DNA of 8,547 bases from Nitrospirota bacterium (GTDB lineage Bacteria > Nitrospirota > JACRHJ01). Each line of letters opens with the position of its first letter. Position 1 is the stretch's first letter. Position numbers and translations under genes: made by a program. The stretch spans positions 287 through 8,833 of the forward strand of contig DAHWTK010000067.1 in NCBI GenBank assembly GCA_027328825.1, written 5' to 3'. Of the stretch, positions 1 through 6,006 are shown piece by piece. The notes below the pieces were generated by a model. It searched no databases. It was not told the DNA's origin and saw nothing but the letters and a program-made list of their open reading frames with translations.

Positions 1-1480
1 GAACCTGCCGCTCATGTTCGTCGGCTGGGAGGGGGTCGGCTTCTGCTCATACGCCCTAATAGGACACTGGCACGAAGACCCGAAAAACGCGGACGCTGGC
101 AGGAAGGCGTTCGTCGTTACGAGGCTCGGTGACGCGGCATTCGGTGTGGCGATTATCTGGCTTTTCTATTTTGCCGGAACAACGGACATATCGGCCATAA
201 ACAACACAGCCGCAGCCGCGATGCCGGAGAAGACCGCATTTATAATTTCTATCCTGCTGCTTGCGGGCGCGGCCGGCAAGTCCGCGCAGATACCGCTTAC
301 CGTATGGCTCCCGGACGCGATGGCCGGGCCGACGCCAGTCTCCGCCCTGATACACGCGGCGACAATGGTCACAGCCGGTGCATATCTCCTTATGCGCATG
401 TTCCCGGTAATAGAAATTTCCGGCGCGGCAATGATGACAATAGCGGGCATTGGCGCCGTTACGGCTTTTTACGCCGCGACCGCGGCCCTCTTCCAACGGG
501 ACCTCAAGAAAGTCCTGGCGTATTCCACAATCAGCCAGATAGGTTATATGGTCGTCGCGGTGGGCGCGGGGAGCGTCTCCGCTTCGCTGTTTCACCTCAT
601 TATCCACGCATTCTTCAAGAGCCTTCTCTTTATGGCGGCCGGATGCGTCATTCAGGCCATGCACGAGGAACACGACATCTTCGAAATGGGCGGCCTTGGG
701 AAACACATGCCTGTGGTGTTCGCAAGCTTCCTGGCCGGGGCGCTTGCGCTTTCCGCCGCGCCGGGCACGGGCGGATTTTTCAGCAAGGACGCCATACTCA
801 CTGCGACATTTATGCAGGGCGGATGGTTCTACTACTCCGTTTACGCTCTGCTGGAGCTTACCGCGCTGATTACTACGATATACATATTCCGCGTCGCGTT
901 TGTAGTATTCATGGGGCCTGAGAAAAAGAAGCCCTCGCCGATACCGGCGGCCATGCCCGCGATACTTGTTCCGCTCGCCATACTCAGCATCGTCGGCGGC
1001 GCGCTCGATTTCCCGGCGGCTCTTGGCGGTTCCGAACGGCTGACGGGCTTTTTAATGGTGCAGGGCCTGGCGGGAATCGTGCCTGCGGAAACGTCCGGCG
1101 CAGGCCTTCAGGCCATTACCGCGCTCGTTTTCGTTTTTGGGCTGGCGGCATCGTATTATCTTTATATCCTGCGCCCGGAGAGGCGCGAGGCCATGGTTTC
1201 GAGACATCCGCGTGTTGCCGGGTTCTTTGAGAATGCATGGCATATAGACGGACTTTATTACCGGCTGTTCGTCCTGCCGTACAGGAAAATGTCGGTTATA
1301 CTCTGGGAGCAGATAGACGAGGGAGCGATCGACGATTTCCTCGACAAGACCGCCGACGGCTTCGCCGCATTCGGGACATGGCTTAGAGCCGGCGTTACAG
1401 GCAGGGCCGCCGCATATATCTCGTCCATAGCCGCCGGAGCCGCTCTCATTCTTATATACTTTCTCTGGGGCAGAATATGA
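1..1480 (+). CDS. nuoL: NADH-quinone oxidoreductase subunit L, 3' part
   Basis: Antiporter-like, proton-translocating membrane subunit at the distal end of the complex I arm. The reading frame is open from base 2, so the gene begins before the window. By alignment from memory with E. coli NuoL, roughly 135-140 N-terminal residues are missing. Numbering from the first visible Met (base 14), the channel residues are in place: Glu6 in GWEGVG, Lys89 in GKSAQIPLTVWLPDAM, His114 in LIHAATMV and Lys259 in FSKDAIL. The 170-residue distance between the two lysines equals that in E. coli (K229/K399). The segment LAYSTISQIGYM is also typical. The C-terminal part carries the amphipathic lateral-helix region and a final membrane helix ending in LIYFLWGRI. 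The stop overlaps the nuoM start as ATGA, indicating translational coupling in the nuo operon. A paralogous antiporter subunit (MrpA, HyfB type) is less likely because nuoM and nuoN follow directly. Confidence 0.97.
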   Translation, partial: NLPLMFVGWEGVGFCSYALIGHWHEDPKNADAGRKAFVVTRLGDAAFGVAIIWLFYFAGTTDISAINNTAAAAMPEKTAFIISILLLAGAAGKSAQIPLTVWLPDAMAGPTPVSALIHAATMVTAGAYLLMRMFPVIEISGAAMMTIAGIGAVTAFYAATAALFQRDLKKVLAYSTISQIGYMVVAVGAGSVSASLFHLIIHAFFKSLLFMAAGCVIQAMHEEHDIFEMGGLGKHMPVVFASFLAGALALSAAPGTGGFFSKDAILTATFMQGGWFYYSVYALLELTALITTIYIFRVAFVVFMGPEKKKPSPIPAAMPAILVPLAILSIVGGALDFPAALGGSERLTGFLMVQGLAGIVPAETSGAGLQAITALVFVFGLAASYYLYILRPERREAMVSRHPRVAGFFENAWHIDGLYYRLFVLPYRKMSVILWEQIDEGAIDDFLDKTADGFAAFGTWLRAGVTGRAAAYISSIAAGAALILIYFLWGRI

Positions 1481-2973
1481 ACGGGGCGCTTACATTCATC
1501 GCATTCCTGCCCGGCCTGTGCGCGCTCACTCTGCTCTTTGAGAAAAACCCGAAGGTCATCCGGTGGCTCACCCTTTTTGTCACTTCTTTTGAACTGGCAA
1601 TATGCCTTCTCCTTTACTGGCTCTGCTGGCACGGCATATTCTCCGGTCGGACATTGTTCAAAATTGACCATCCCTGGATTGCCCGCTTCGGAATACATTA
1701 CGCGCTTATGATGGACGGCATAAGCCTGCCGCTCGTAACGCTCACCGCGCTTCTGTTCGCGCTCTCCGTACTCGTCTCGTGGAGACAGATAAACGAACGG
1801 GTTTCGCTATTCCACATTATGCTTCTCTTCCTTGAGACGGGCATAATGGGCGTGTTCCTCTCTGCGGACCTCTTTCTTTTCTATCTCTTCTGGGAGATTA
1901 TGCTCATCCCGATGTTCTTCCTGATAGGAGTCTTCGGGCATGGGCGGCGCGTTTATTCGGCGGTGAAGTTCTTCGTCTTCACCATCACGGGGAGCCTGTT
2001 TATGCTCCTTTCCATTATCGGAGTTTATATTATTCACGGAAGGGAGACGGGCGTATATGATTTCATGCTGCAAGACCTTGCGCACACGTCGGCGTCCCCC
2101 ATGCTTTCAGGCATCCTGTTCCTGGGGTTTCTAATGGGCTTTGCCGTAAAGGTGCCGCTTTTCCCGCTCCATACGTGGCTCCCGGACGCCCACACGGACG
2201 CCCCCACGGCCGGCAGCGTTATCCTCGCCGGGCTTCTGCTGAAGACCGGGGCGTACGGGCTTATACGCGTGGCCTTCCCGCTTTTCCCGCAGGCGGCAGC
2301 GGCCTTTCTGCCGCTCATATTCACAATCTCCGTCATAGGCATATTCTACGCTGCGTGGATCGCATTCGCACAGAAGGATATGAAGCGGCTGATAGCGTAT
2401 TCGAGCGTCTCGCACCTGGCATATGTGATTCTCGGAATTGCCGTCTGGAACGACGTGTCCCTTGCCGGTTCGGTGCTCCAGATGGTAAACCACGGAATCA
2501 CGACCGGCGCGCTTTTCATAATGATCGGCATGATGGACGAGCGTATGCATACGCGCGATATTTCGGCGTACGGCGGGTTGTGGAACCGGGCGCCTGTCAT
2601 GTCGGCCTTCTTCCTGTTCTTCATCCTCTCGTCGCTCGGGCTTCCCGGGTTGAATAACTTCGCCGGCGAGTTCCTCATCCTCACGGGGGTTTTCAGGGCG
2701 CACCCCTGGCTATGCGCGGCAGGCTTTGCCGGGATGGTCACGACGCTCATATATCTGCTTTCGCTTGCGCAGAAAATCCTTTTCGGCCCCGCTAAGGAAT
2801 ATCACGGGTTTAACGATCTCTCCGGGCGGGAGCTGGCGGTATTGATCCCTCTGGCGGCTCTCGTGGTGTTCATAGGAATTTACCCGTCTGCGGTACTGAA
2901 GTTGCTTGACGCGCCGATAAGGAACATGGTCAACACGGCAACGATAAGCTCAGTCGGCGGAGTATTACCATGA
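1477..2973 (+). CDS. nuoM: NADH-quinone oxidoreductase subunit M
   Basis: Second antiporter-like subunit of the complex I membrane arm, part of one of its proton channels. It has 498 residues, close to the roughly 509 of E. coli NuoM, so it is complete. Multiple membrane helices run throughout. Diagnostic residues are Glu140 (LFWEIMLIPM), Lys225 (GFAVKVPLFPLHTWLPDAHT), Lys256 (LLLKTGAYGL) and Glu398 (NNFAGEFLIL), which correspond to E144, K234, K265 and E407 of E. coli. DMKRLIAYSSVSHLAYV and QMVNHGITTGALF are further family signatures. The start ATG overlaps the nuoL stop (ATGA, 1477-1480), and its own stop overlaps nuoN in the same way. No strong Shine-Dalgarno is seen at the start, consistent with reinitiation after nuoL. 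There are no frameshifts and no missing channel residue. Confidence 0.98.
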   Translation: MNGALTFIAFLPGLCALTLLFEKNPKVIRWLTLFVTSFELAICLLLYWLCWHGIFSGRTLFKIDHPWIARFGIHYALMMDGISLPLVTLTALLFALSVLVSWRQINERVSLFHIMLLFLETGIMGVFLSADLFLFYLFWEIMLIPMFFLIGVFGHGRRVYSAVKFFVFTITGSLFMLLSIIGVYIIHGRETGVYDFMLQDLAHTSASPMLSGILFLGFLMGFAVKVPLFPLHTWLPDAHTDAPTAGSVILAGLLLKTGAYGLIRVAFPLFPQAAAAFLPLIFTISVIGIFYAAWIAFAQKDMKRLIAYSSVSHLAYVILGIAVWNDVSLAGSVLQMVNHGITTGALFIMIGMMDERMHTRDISAYGGLWNRAPVMSAFFLFFILSSLGLPGLNNFAGEFLILTGVFRAHPWLCAAGFAGMVTTLIYLLSLAQKILFGPAKEYHGFNDLSGRELAVLIPLAALVVFIGIYPSAVLKLLDAPIRNMVNTATISSVGGVLP

Positions 2974-4421
2974 CACTCGCGGATCTGCACAACCTCATTC
3001 CGTATATGCTTCTCTCGATGGGGGCGTGTTTCCTGCTCCTGGTTGGCGCGTTCATGCGAAAACCCGGCCCCTGGGCGCTGAACATACTGGGAGCGATAAT
3101 CGCGCTTGCCGCCGGTGTTTCGGCTATATGCATCCAGCCGTCGCGTGCGGAAATCGGGAATCTGCTTACATACGACGCCTTCGGCAGGTTCTTTACGGCC
3201 GCCTCGTCCTTCATGGCGTGTATAAGCCTGCTATTCGCGTCCGGATATTCCACAAGAAGGCCCATCGGGGGCGAGGAATTCCCTTCGCTTGCCCTTTTTG
3301 CGGCATTCGGCATGTCGCTCCTGGCCTCTTCGACAAGCCTCTTAGGCGTGTTCCTGGGCCTTGAAAGCATGTCTCTTTCGCTCTACGTGATGCTGGCGGC
3401 CAACAAGTCGGACCCGCTTTCAGGTGAAGCGGGGCTTAAATACCTCATCGTCGGCGCGATATCCACCGCGTTTTTCGCTTACGGCCTCGCGCTTATCTAT
3501 GCGGACTCCGGCACGCTTTCACTTGCGGATTCCGTTTCCGCGCTTTCAGGAGGCGCGGGGGCGGCAAAAATCAGTGGAATTGGCCTCGCCGGATGGGCAA
3601 TGCTGATAGTCGGCCTGGGGTTCAAGACGTCCCTTTTTCCGTTCCACCTCTGGGCGCCGGACGTATACCAGGGTGGCCCCGCTCCCACCGTAGGATTTAT
3701 CTCCACCGCCTCGAAGGCATCTGTTTTCGCGGTCTTCCTGAAATTTACCGGGGCGGTGGGCGCGCCGTGGAGCGAGCTGTCACACGTGTTATGGGTTATG
3801 GCCGCCCTTACCATGGTATTCGGGAATATCGCCGCCCTGACGCAGAACAACATAAAGAGGCTCCTTGCATATTCCTCTATCGCGCAGATGGGATATGTTT
3901 TAGTCGCGCTGATCGCCGCGCCGGAAAGCGGCCAGTCCTCGGCCATATTCTACCTTGTGGCCTATGCCGCGATGGAACTTTGCGCATTCGGAGCGATTTC
4001 GTCATTTTCAGGAAAAGACGGCGAGCTTGGCGATATACGAGAACTGCGGGGCGCGGGGTTCAAATATCCCCTCCGGAGCGCGGCGCTTTCAATAGCGCTC
4101 GTTTCCCTTGCCGGGCTTCCGCCGACAGCCGGGTTCATTGCTAAGTTCGGGATATTTTATTCGGCTATGAATTCGGGCTATGTCTGGCTGTCTATAACCG
4201 GCATACTGACGGCTATCGTCTCAGTGTATTACTATTTGCGCGTTGTGGTTTATCTATACATGCGCGGCGGGGAAAAAATAGAAAAGGCCGCCGTGTTCCC
4301 GGCGGCAGACATCCCTTCCGGTATTGCCCTTGCGGCCCTTTCCATCACAGTCGTCTATCTTGGGATATTCCCCGGAAAGCTCCTTAGCCTCATAGCTTCC
4401 ATAGCCCGGCTGGCAGTATAG
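2970..4421 (+). CDS. nuoN: NADH-quinone oxidoreductase subunit N
   Basis: Third antiporter-like subunit of complex I, usually the last gene of the nuo operon, as it appears to be here. It has 483 residues against about 485 in E. coli. Channel residues are present: Glu132 (FLGLESMSLSLYV), Lys219 (GLGFKTSLFPFHLWAPDVYQ), Lys249 (ISTASKASVFAV) and Lys392 (AGFIAKFGIF), matching E133, K217, K247 and K395. NIKRLLAYSSIAQMGYV is the conserved helix 10 region. The start overlaps the nuoM stop (ATGA, 2970-2973) and has its own GGAG at 2959-2962, seven bases upstream. The stop lies four bases from the stop of the convergent cytochrome c gene, and no terminator fits between them, so nuo transcripts probably read some way into the antisense of that gene. 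Confidence 0.98.
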   Translation: MTLADLHNLIPYMLLSMGACFLLLVGAFMRKPGPWALNILGAIIALAAGVSAICIQPSRAEIGNLLTYDAFGRFFTAASSFMACISLLFASGYSTRRPIGGEEFPSLALFAAFGMSLLASSTSLLGVFLGLESMSLSLYVMLAANKSDPLSGEAGLKYLIVGAISTAFFAYGLALIYADSGTLSLADSVSALSGGAGAAKISGIGLAGWAMLIVGLGFKTSLFPFHLWAPDVYQGGPAPTVGFISTASKASVFAVFLKFTGAVGAPWSELSHVLWVMAALTMVFGNIAALTQNNIKRLLAYSSIAQMGYVLVALIAAPESGQSSAIFYLVAYAAMELCAFGAISSFSGKDGELGDIRELRGAGFKYPLRSAALSIALVSLAGLPPTAGFIAKFGIFYSAMNSGYVWLSITGILTAIVSVYYYLRVVVYLYMRGGEKIEKAAVFPAADIPSGIALAALSITVVYLGIFPGKLLSLIASIARLAV

Positions 4422-4425
4422 CCGA

Positions 4426-4737
4426 TTATTTGAAGGTCTTGATTATGTACCGGGCGATGGCCATGGCGTCTTTGTCCGAAACCATCTTCTTTGTGAATTT
4501 GGTCATGCCTGGGCCGGGGTTGCGCATTTTTTTAACGATGGCCGCCGCAGTCCTGACTCCGTGCGCATACCTGTCTTTCTTCGACAACGTGAACTTCGGG
4601 TTTACTGTATTGCCGCCGTTCACATGACAGGCGGCGCAGTTCTTCTGGAAAAGCGCCTTTCCGTCAGGACCCGCGGCCTGCGCCGCCGAAGCCAGCAAAA
4701 CAACGCCAAACGCGAGCACAATTATCTTCTTCCGCAT
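4426..4737 (-). CDS. small periplasmic monohaem cytochrome c (class I, c6/c553-like)
   Basis: A 103-residue exported electron carrier. Residues 1-21 form a Sec signal peptide (MRKK, a hydrophobic core, then AAQA with probable cleavage before Ala22). Mature residues include one covalent haem site, CAACH at 34-38, with His38 as proximal ligand. Met78 in PGPGMTKF is the probable distal ligand. The C-terminal helix DKDAMAIARYI is typical of class I cytochromes c such as c6 and c553. A strong GGAGG (4744-4748 on this strand) lies six bases before the ATG, which supports the start. The gene has its own promoter and converges on nuoN. The redox partner cannot be told from sequence: proximity to complex I is suggestive only, since complex I itself reduces quinone and not cytochrome c. 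Confidence 0.93.
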   Translation of the reverse strand: MRKKIIVLAFGVVLLASAAQAAGPDGKALFQKNCAACHVNGGNTVNPKFTLSKKDRYAHGVRTAAAIVKKMRNPGPGMTKFTKKMVSDKDAMAIARYIIKTFK

Positions 4738-4756
4738 TTTTTACCTCCCCCGTTTT

Positions 4757-4771
4757 GCCGGAAAAACCGGC
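4757..4771 (-). promoter_or_regulatory. stem-loop near the 5' end of the cytochrome c mRNA
   Basis: GCCGG, a five-base U loop, then CCGGC. It starts about base +5 of the predicted transcript (predicted +1 near 4775) and ends nine bases before the GGAGG. No U tract follows, so it is not a terminator. A 5'-terminal stem-loop of this kind could slow 5'-end-dependent mRNA decay; that role is inferred. Confidence 0.5.
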
Positions 4772-4781
4772 TTGGAGTTTC

Positions 4782-4810
4782 AGTGTATACGGCAATCCTG
4801 CGGCTGTCAA
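4782..4810 (-). promoter_or_regulatory. predicted sigma70-type promoter of the cytochrome c gene
   Basis: On the minus strand, a perfect -35 box TTGACA (4805-4810) is followed by a 17-base spacer and TACACT (4782-4787, four of six consensus bases). Transcription is predicted to start near 4775, giving a leader of about 38 bases. The -35 box lies only seven bases beyond the U tract of the upstream lipoprotein terminator, so the two units are packed tightly but separate. Confidence 0.7.
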
Positions 4811-4817
4811 ATGAAAC

Positions 4818-4847
4818 AAAAAAGCCCGTTTCCTTTCGAAAACGGGC
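4818..4847 (-). terminator. rho-independent terminator of the lipoprotein gene
   Basis: Read on the minus strand: an eight-bp stem GCCCGTTT / AAACGGGC (4840-4847 with 4824-4831), an eight-base loop, then TTTTTTG and further T's. It ends the transcript of the Ala/Pro-rich lipoprotein about 100 bases after its stop codon. On the plus strand the hairpin is not followed by a T run, so it works in one direction only. Confidence 0.88.
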
Positions 4848-4943
4848 GATGGATCCAATACGGCTATATTAGCTGACAATTACTTAAAAACAATTTCCGC
4901 GCGGTTATGACTTCGTAGATCGCTTCCTCCCTTGCGGTCGGAA

Positions 4944-5150
4944 CTACTGACCCTGTGCAGGAGCAGCAGGCGCAGGTGCGGGAGCAGGAGCCGCCGTGGT
5001 CGCACCGCCCATTGTCGGAGCAGCGGGGGCAGCAGGAGCAGCAGGAGCAGCCGGAGCTGGTGCTGGGGCGGTCTCTTCTGCCTTTTTGCCGCAAGCGGCC
5101 AGGGAGATAACGAGAGCGCCGGATGCCAACAGGACAATCAACTTCTTCAT
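4944..5150 (-). CDS. small Ala/Pro-rich lipoprotein of unknown function
   Basis: A 68-residue protein that I do not recognise beyond its class. Residues 1-20 form a lipoprotein signal peptide: MKK, a hydrophobic core, and a lipobox ending LAAC with Cys20 as the lipidated residue. The residues after Cys20 are Gly-Lys-Lys, without Asp at +2, so by the E. coli Lol rule it would go to the outer membrane (inference). The mature part is about 48 residues, mostly Ala and Pro, with four AAP triplets at 34-45 and an AP-rich tail ending AQGQ; it is likely extended and without a catalytic fold. An AGGAG nine bases before the ATG supports the start. It has its own strong promoter and terminator, which argues that it is a real gene despite low complexity. 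Overlapping open frames on the same strand are by-products of the repeats. Confidence 0.82.
   Translation of the reverse strand: MKKLIVLLASGALVISLAACGKKAEETAPAPAPAAPAAPAAPAAPTMGGATTAAPAPAPAPAAPAQGQ
5017..5061. repeat. tandem 9-bp repeat inside the lipoprotein gene
   Basis: Five consecutive nine-base units on the plus strand, close to GGAGCAGCA: GGAGCAGCG, GGGGCAGCA, GGAGCAGCA, GGAGCAGCC, and a degenerate GGAGCTGGT. Because the unit is nine bases, gain or loss keeps the frame and only changes the number of AAP triplets. Confidence 0.85.
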
Positions 5151-5188
5151 TTTCTTCGTCTCCTTTCATTAGAGTCAAGTGTTAACCT

Positions 5189-5203
5189 ACCGGGCCAGCC
5201 GGT
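5189..5203 (-). promoter_or_regulatory. stem-loop at the 5' end of the lipoprotein mRNA
   Basis: ACCGG, a five-base loop, then CCGGT on the minus strand. With the predicted start at about 5204, it begins at base +2 of the transcript. It has no U tract and lies well upstream of the ribosome site. It resembles in position the 5' stem-loops that stabilise some outer-membrane protein mRNAs; the function here is inferred. Confidence 0.5.
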
Positions 5204-5210
5204 TCCAAAG

Positions 5211-5239
5211 AGTTTAGTCAAACAGAAACCCTTTGTCAA
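5211..5239 (-). promoter_or_regulatory. predicted strong sigma70-type promoter of the lipoprotein gene
   Basis: On the minus strand, TTGACA (5234-5239) matches the -35 consensus fully, followed by a 17-base spacer and TAAACT (5211-5216, four of six). The bases upstream of the -35 box (5240-5280) are almost pure A/T and could act as an UP element. The predicted leader is about 54 bases. Confidence 0.72.
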
Positions 5240-5253
5240 CTAAGAAATTTGAG

Positions 5254-5277
5254 TTTTCTAATTTATTTTCTAATTTA
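5254..5277. repeat. two exact tandem copies of a 12-bp AT-rich unit
   Basis: TTTTCTAATTTA occurs twice without a break (5254-5265, 5266-5277), followed by a partial third copy, TTT. It lies 15 bases upstream of the lipoprotein -35 box, in the place where an RNA polymerase alpha-subunit UP element or an upstream activator site would be. Confidence 0.9.
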
Positions 5278-5317
5278 TTTCCTGCAAGTATAACACATAT
5301 TTCTGTTTTGAAAAGCC

Positions 5318-5329
5318 GCGTCCGGACGC
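5318..5329. repeat. 12-bp perfect palindrome upstream of the zapB-zapA promoter
   Basis: GCGTCCGGACGC reads the same on both strands and ends 14 bases before the -35 box of the zapB-zapA promoter. A partly overlapping inverted pair, CGGAC (5323-5327) and GTCCG (5332-5336), extends the symmetry. It could be an operator; at this length it could also be chance. Confidence 0.4.
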
Positions 5330-5343
5330 CTGTCCGAAAACGC

Positions 5344-5373
5344 TTGAAGAAGGGCCTGGTCGTGCTATATAAT
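5344..5373 (+). promoter_or_regulatory. predicted sigma70-type promoter of zapB-zapA
   Basis: TTGAAG (5344-5349), an 18-base spacer, and a perfect -10 box TATAAT (5368-5373). A TGC-TATATA reading at 5363-5371 gives an alternative extended -10. The predicted start is near G5380, immediately before seven T's, giving a leader of 28 bases to the ATG at 5408. Confidence 0.72.
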
Positions 5374-5407
5374 AGCGCAGTTTTTTTATGACATGAAAGG
5401 AGCCAGG

Positions 5408-5632
5408 ATGTCGATCGAAAAAATAGAAGCGCTGGAAGACAGCATATCGAAGATAGTCGAGATGGTAAAGACCCTCAAGGAGGAGAAGTCCCGCCTTCGG
5501 GACGAGCTGTCGCTTTTCGAGGAGTCCAATCAGGCCCTCGAAGAGGAAAACCGGAAGCTTCGAGCCGAAAAAGACCAGGTTAGGGAAAGACTTGAACGGC
5601 TTCTTGAGTCTGTAGAGGGCCTGTCGGTGTAG
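5408..5632 (+). CDS. ZapB-like coiled-coil cell-division protein
   Basis: A 74-residue, highly charged protein that is almost entirely heptad-patterned coiled coil, from IEKIEALEDSI to VRERLERLLESV, with no Cys, no signal and no membrane segment. It is cytoplasmic. By its size, fold type and place directly before zapA it is a ZapB-like partner: in the known system ZapB binds ZapA and helps bundle and position the FtsZ ring. The start at 5408 is chosen because AAGGAG (5397-5402) lies five bases before it. An in-frame ATG at 5393 would put that site inside the coding region and has no ribosome site of its own. Two bases separate its stop from zapA, so the pair is one transcript. Coiled coils are hard to assign by sequence, so the name is by context. 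Confidence 0.8.
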   Translation: MSIEKIEALEDSISKIVEMVKTLKEEKSRLRDELSLFEESNQALEEENRKLRAEKDQVRERLERLLESVEGLSV

Positions 5633-5634
5633 CC

Positions 5635-5910
5635 ATGAAAAGCTCTGAAGTGGAGATATTCGGGACTTCCTATACCGTCAGGGGAGAAGAAGACCCTGAA
5701 TACGTGCATAGCCTCGCCCGGTATGTGGACGAGAAGATGCGCGCTCTCCAGAAAAAAAGCCCTCCCACTATCGGCGCGCACAAAATCGCGGTGCTCACCG
5801 CCGTAAATATCGCAGACGAGCTCTTCAAGCTGCGCAGGAAACAGGCTGAGGTGGAAAACATAATCCAGAAAAAAACTACCGACCTCCTGGACATCCTCGA
5901 AGGCGACTGA
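5635..5910 (+). CDS. zapA: cell division protein ZapA
   Basis: A 91-residue FtsZ-associated protein that crosslinks FtsZ protofilaments at midcell. The N-terminal globular part (residues 1-50) contains VEIFGTSYTVRGEEDPEYV and a helix with VDEKMRAL, the usual ZapA beginning. The middle helix has the family hallmark AVLTAVNIADELFKL (about 53-67). The C-terminal part (70-90) is the coiled coil through which ZapA forms dimers and tetramers. It follows the ZapB-like gene by two bases and has only a weak ribosome site inside the upstream gene, so translation is probably coupled. Length and start agree with the family. No full 6S RNA gene follows, although one is found after zapA in many proteobacteria. 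Confidence 0.93.
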   Translation: MKSSEVEIFGTSYTVRGEEDPEYVHSLARYVDEKMRALQKKSPPTIGAHKIAVLTAVNIADELFKLRRKQAEVENIIQKKTTDLLDILEGD

Positions 5911-5930
5911 TTCCTTCTATATCGGCCCCC

Positions 5931-5958
5931 GAGCTGCTCATCCCGAACTGCTCATGAC
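5931..5958. repeat. imperfect tandem duplication of a 14-bp unit after zapA
   Basis: GAGCTGCTCATCCC is followed at once by GAACTGCTCATGAC, with 11 of 14 bases identical. It lies in the 87-base space between zapA and the end of rimO. No gene or RNA could be assigned to this space apart from the terminator that follows. Confidence 0.7.
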
Positions 5959-5974
5959 ATAGAGGTTCTGCCCG

Positions 5975-6006
5975 GACGGCTCCGGTTGTGCCGCCTTTTA
6001 TTTTTT
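5975..6006 (+). terminator. probable rho-independent terminator of zapB-zapA
   Basis: GACGGC (5975-5980) and GCCGCC (5990-5995) form a six-position stem with one mismatch around a nine-base loop, followed by TTTTATTTTTT. The T tract overlaps the last codons and stop of rimO on the other strand (AAA AAA TAA). It would stop the zapB-zapA transcript before it runs far into antisense of rimO. The stem is short, so strength is uncertain. Confidence 0.65.

Noticed and set aside
304..921. Long open frame (205 codons) overlapping nuoL on the same strand
   Set aside because: It is rich in Arg, Gly and Pro, has no ribosome site or recognisable domain, and lies wholly inside a clearly coding nuoL frame.
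2131..2703. 190-codon open frame antisense to nuoM
   Set aside because: Charged low-quality composition typical of the reverse of a hydrophobic membrane protein; nuoM is intact across the whole stretch.
4757..4771. GCCGG-CCGGC hairpin as a terminator
   Set aside because: No T run follows on either strand; it fits better as a leader stem-loop.
4959..5061. Repeat block resembling a CRISPR array
   Set aside because: Units are nine bases with no spacers and encode AAP triplets in a real gene.
4864..5178. 104-codon open frame overlapping the lipoprotein on the same strand in another frame
   Set aside because: Cys/Arg/Ser-rich composition follows from reading the AAP repeat out of frame; the lipoprotein frame has signal peptide, lipobox and a well-placed ribosome site.
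5393..5407. ATG at 5393 as the start of the ZapB-like protein
   Set aside because: The AAGGAG ribosome site would fall inside the coding region and no site precedes this ATG; the ATG at 5408 is correctly spaced.
5911..6000. Possible 6S RNA gene downstream of zapA
   Set aside because: The space is half the usual length and I could not find a long closing stem around an open central bubble; only a short terminator-like hairpin is supported.
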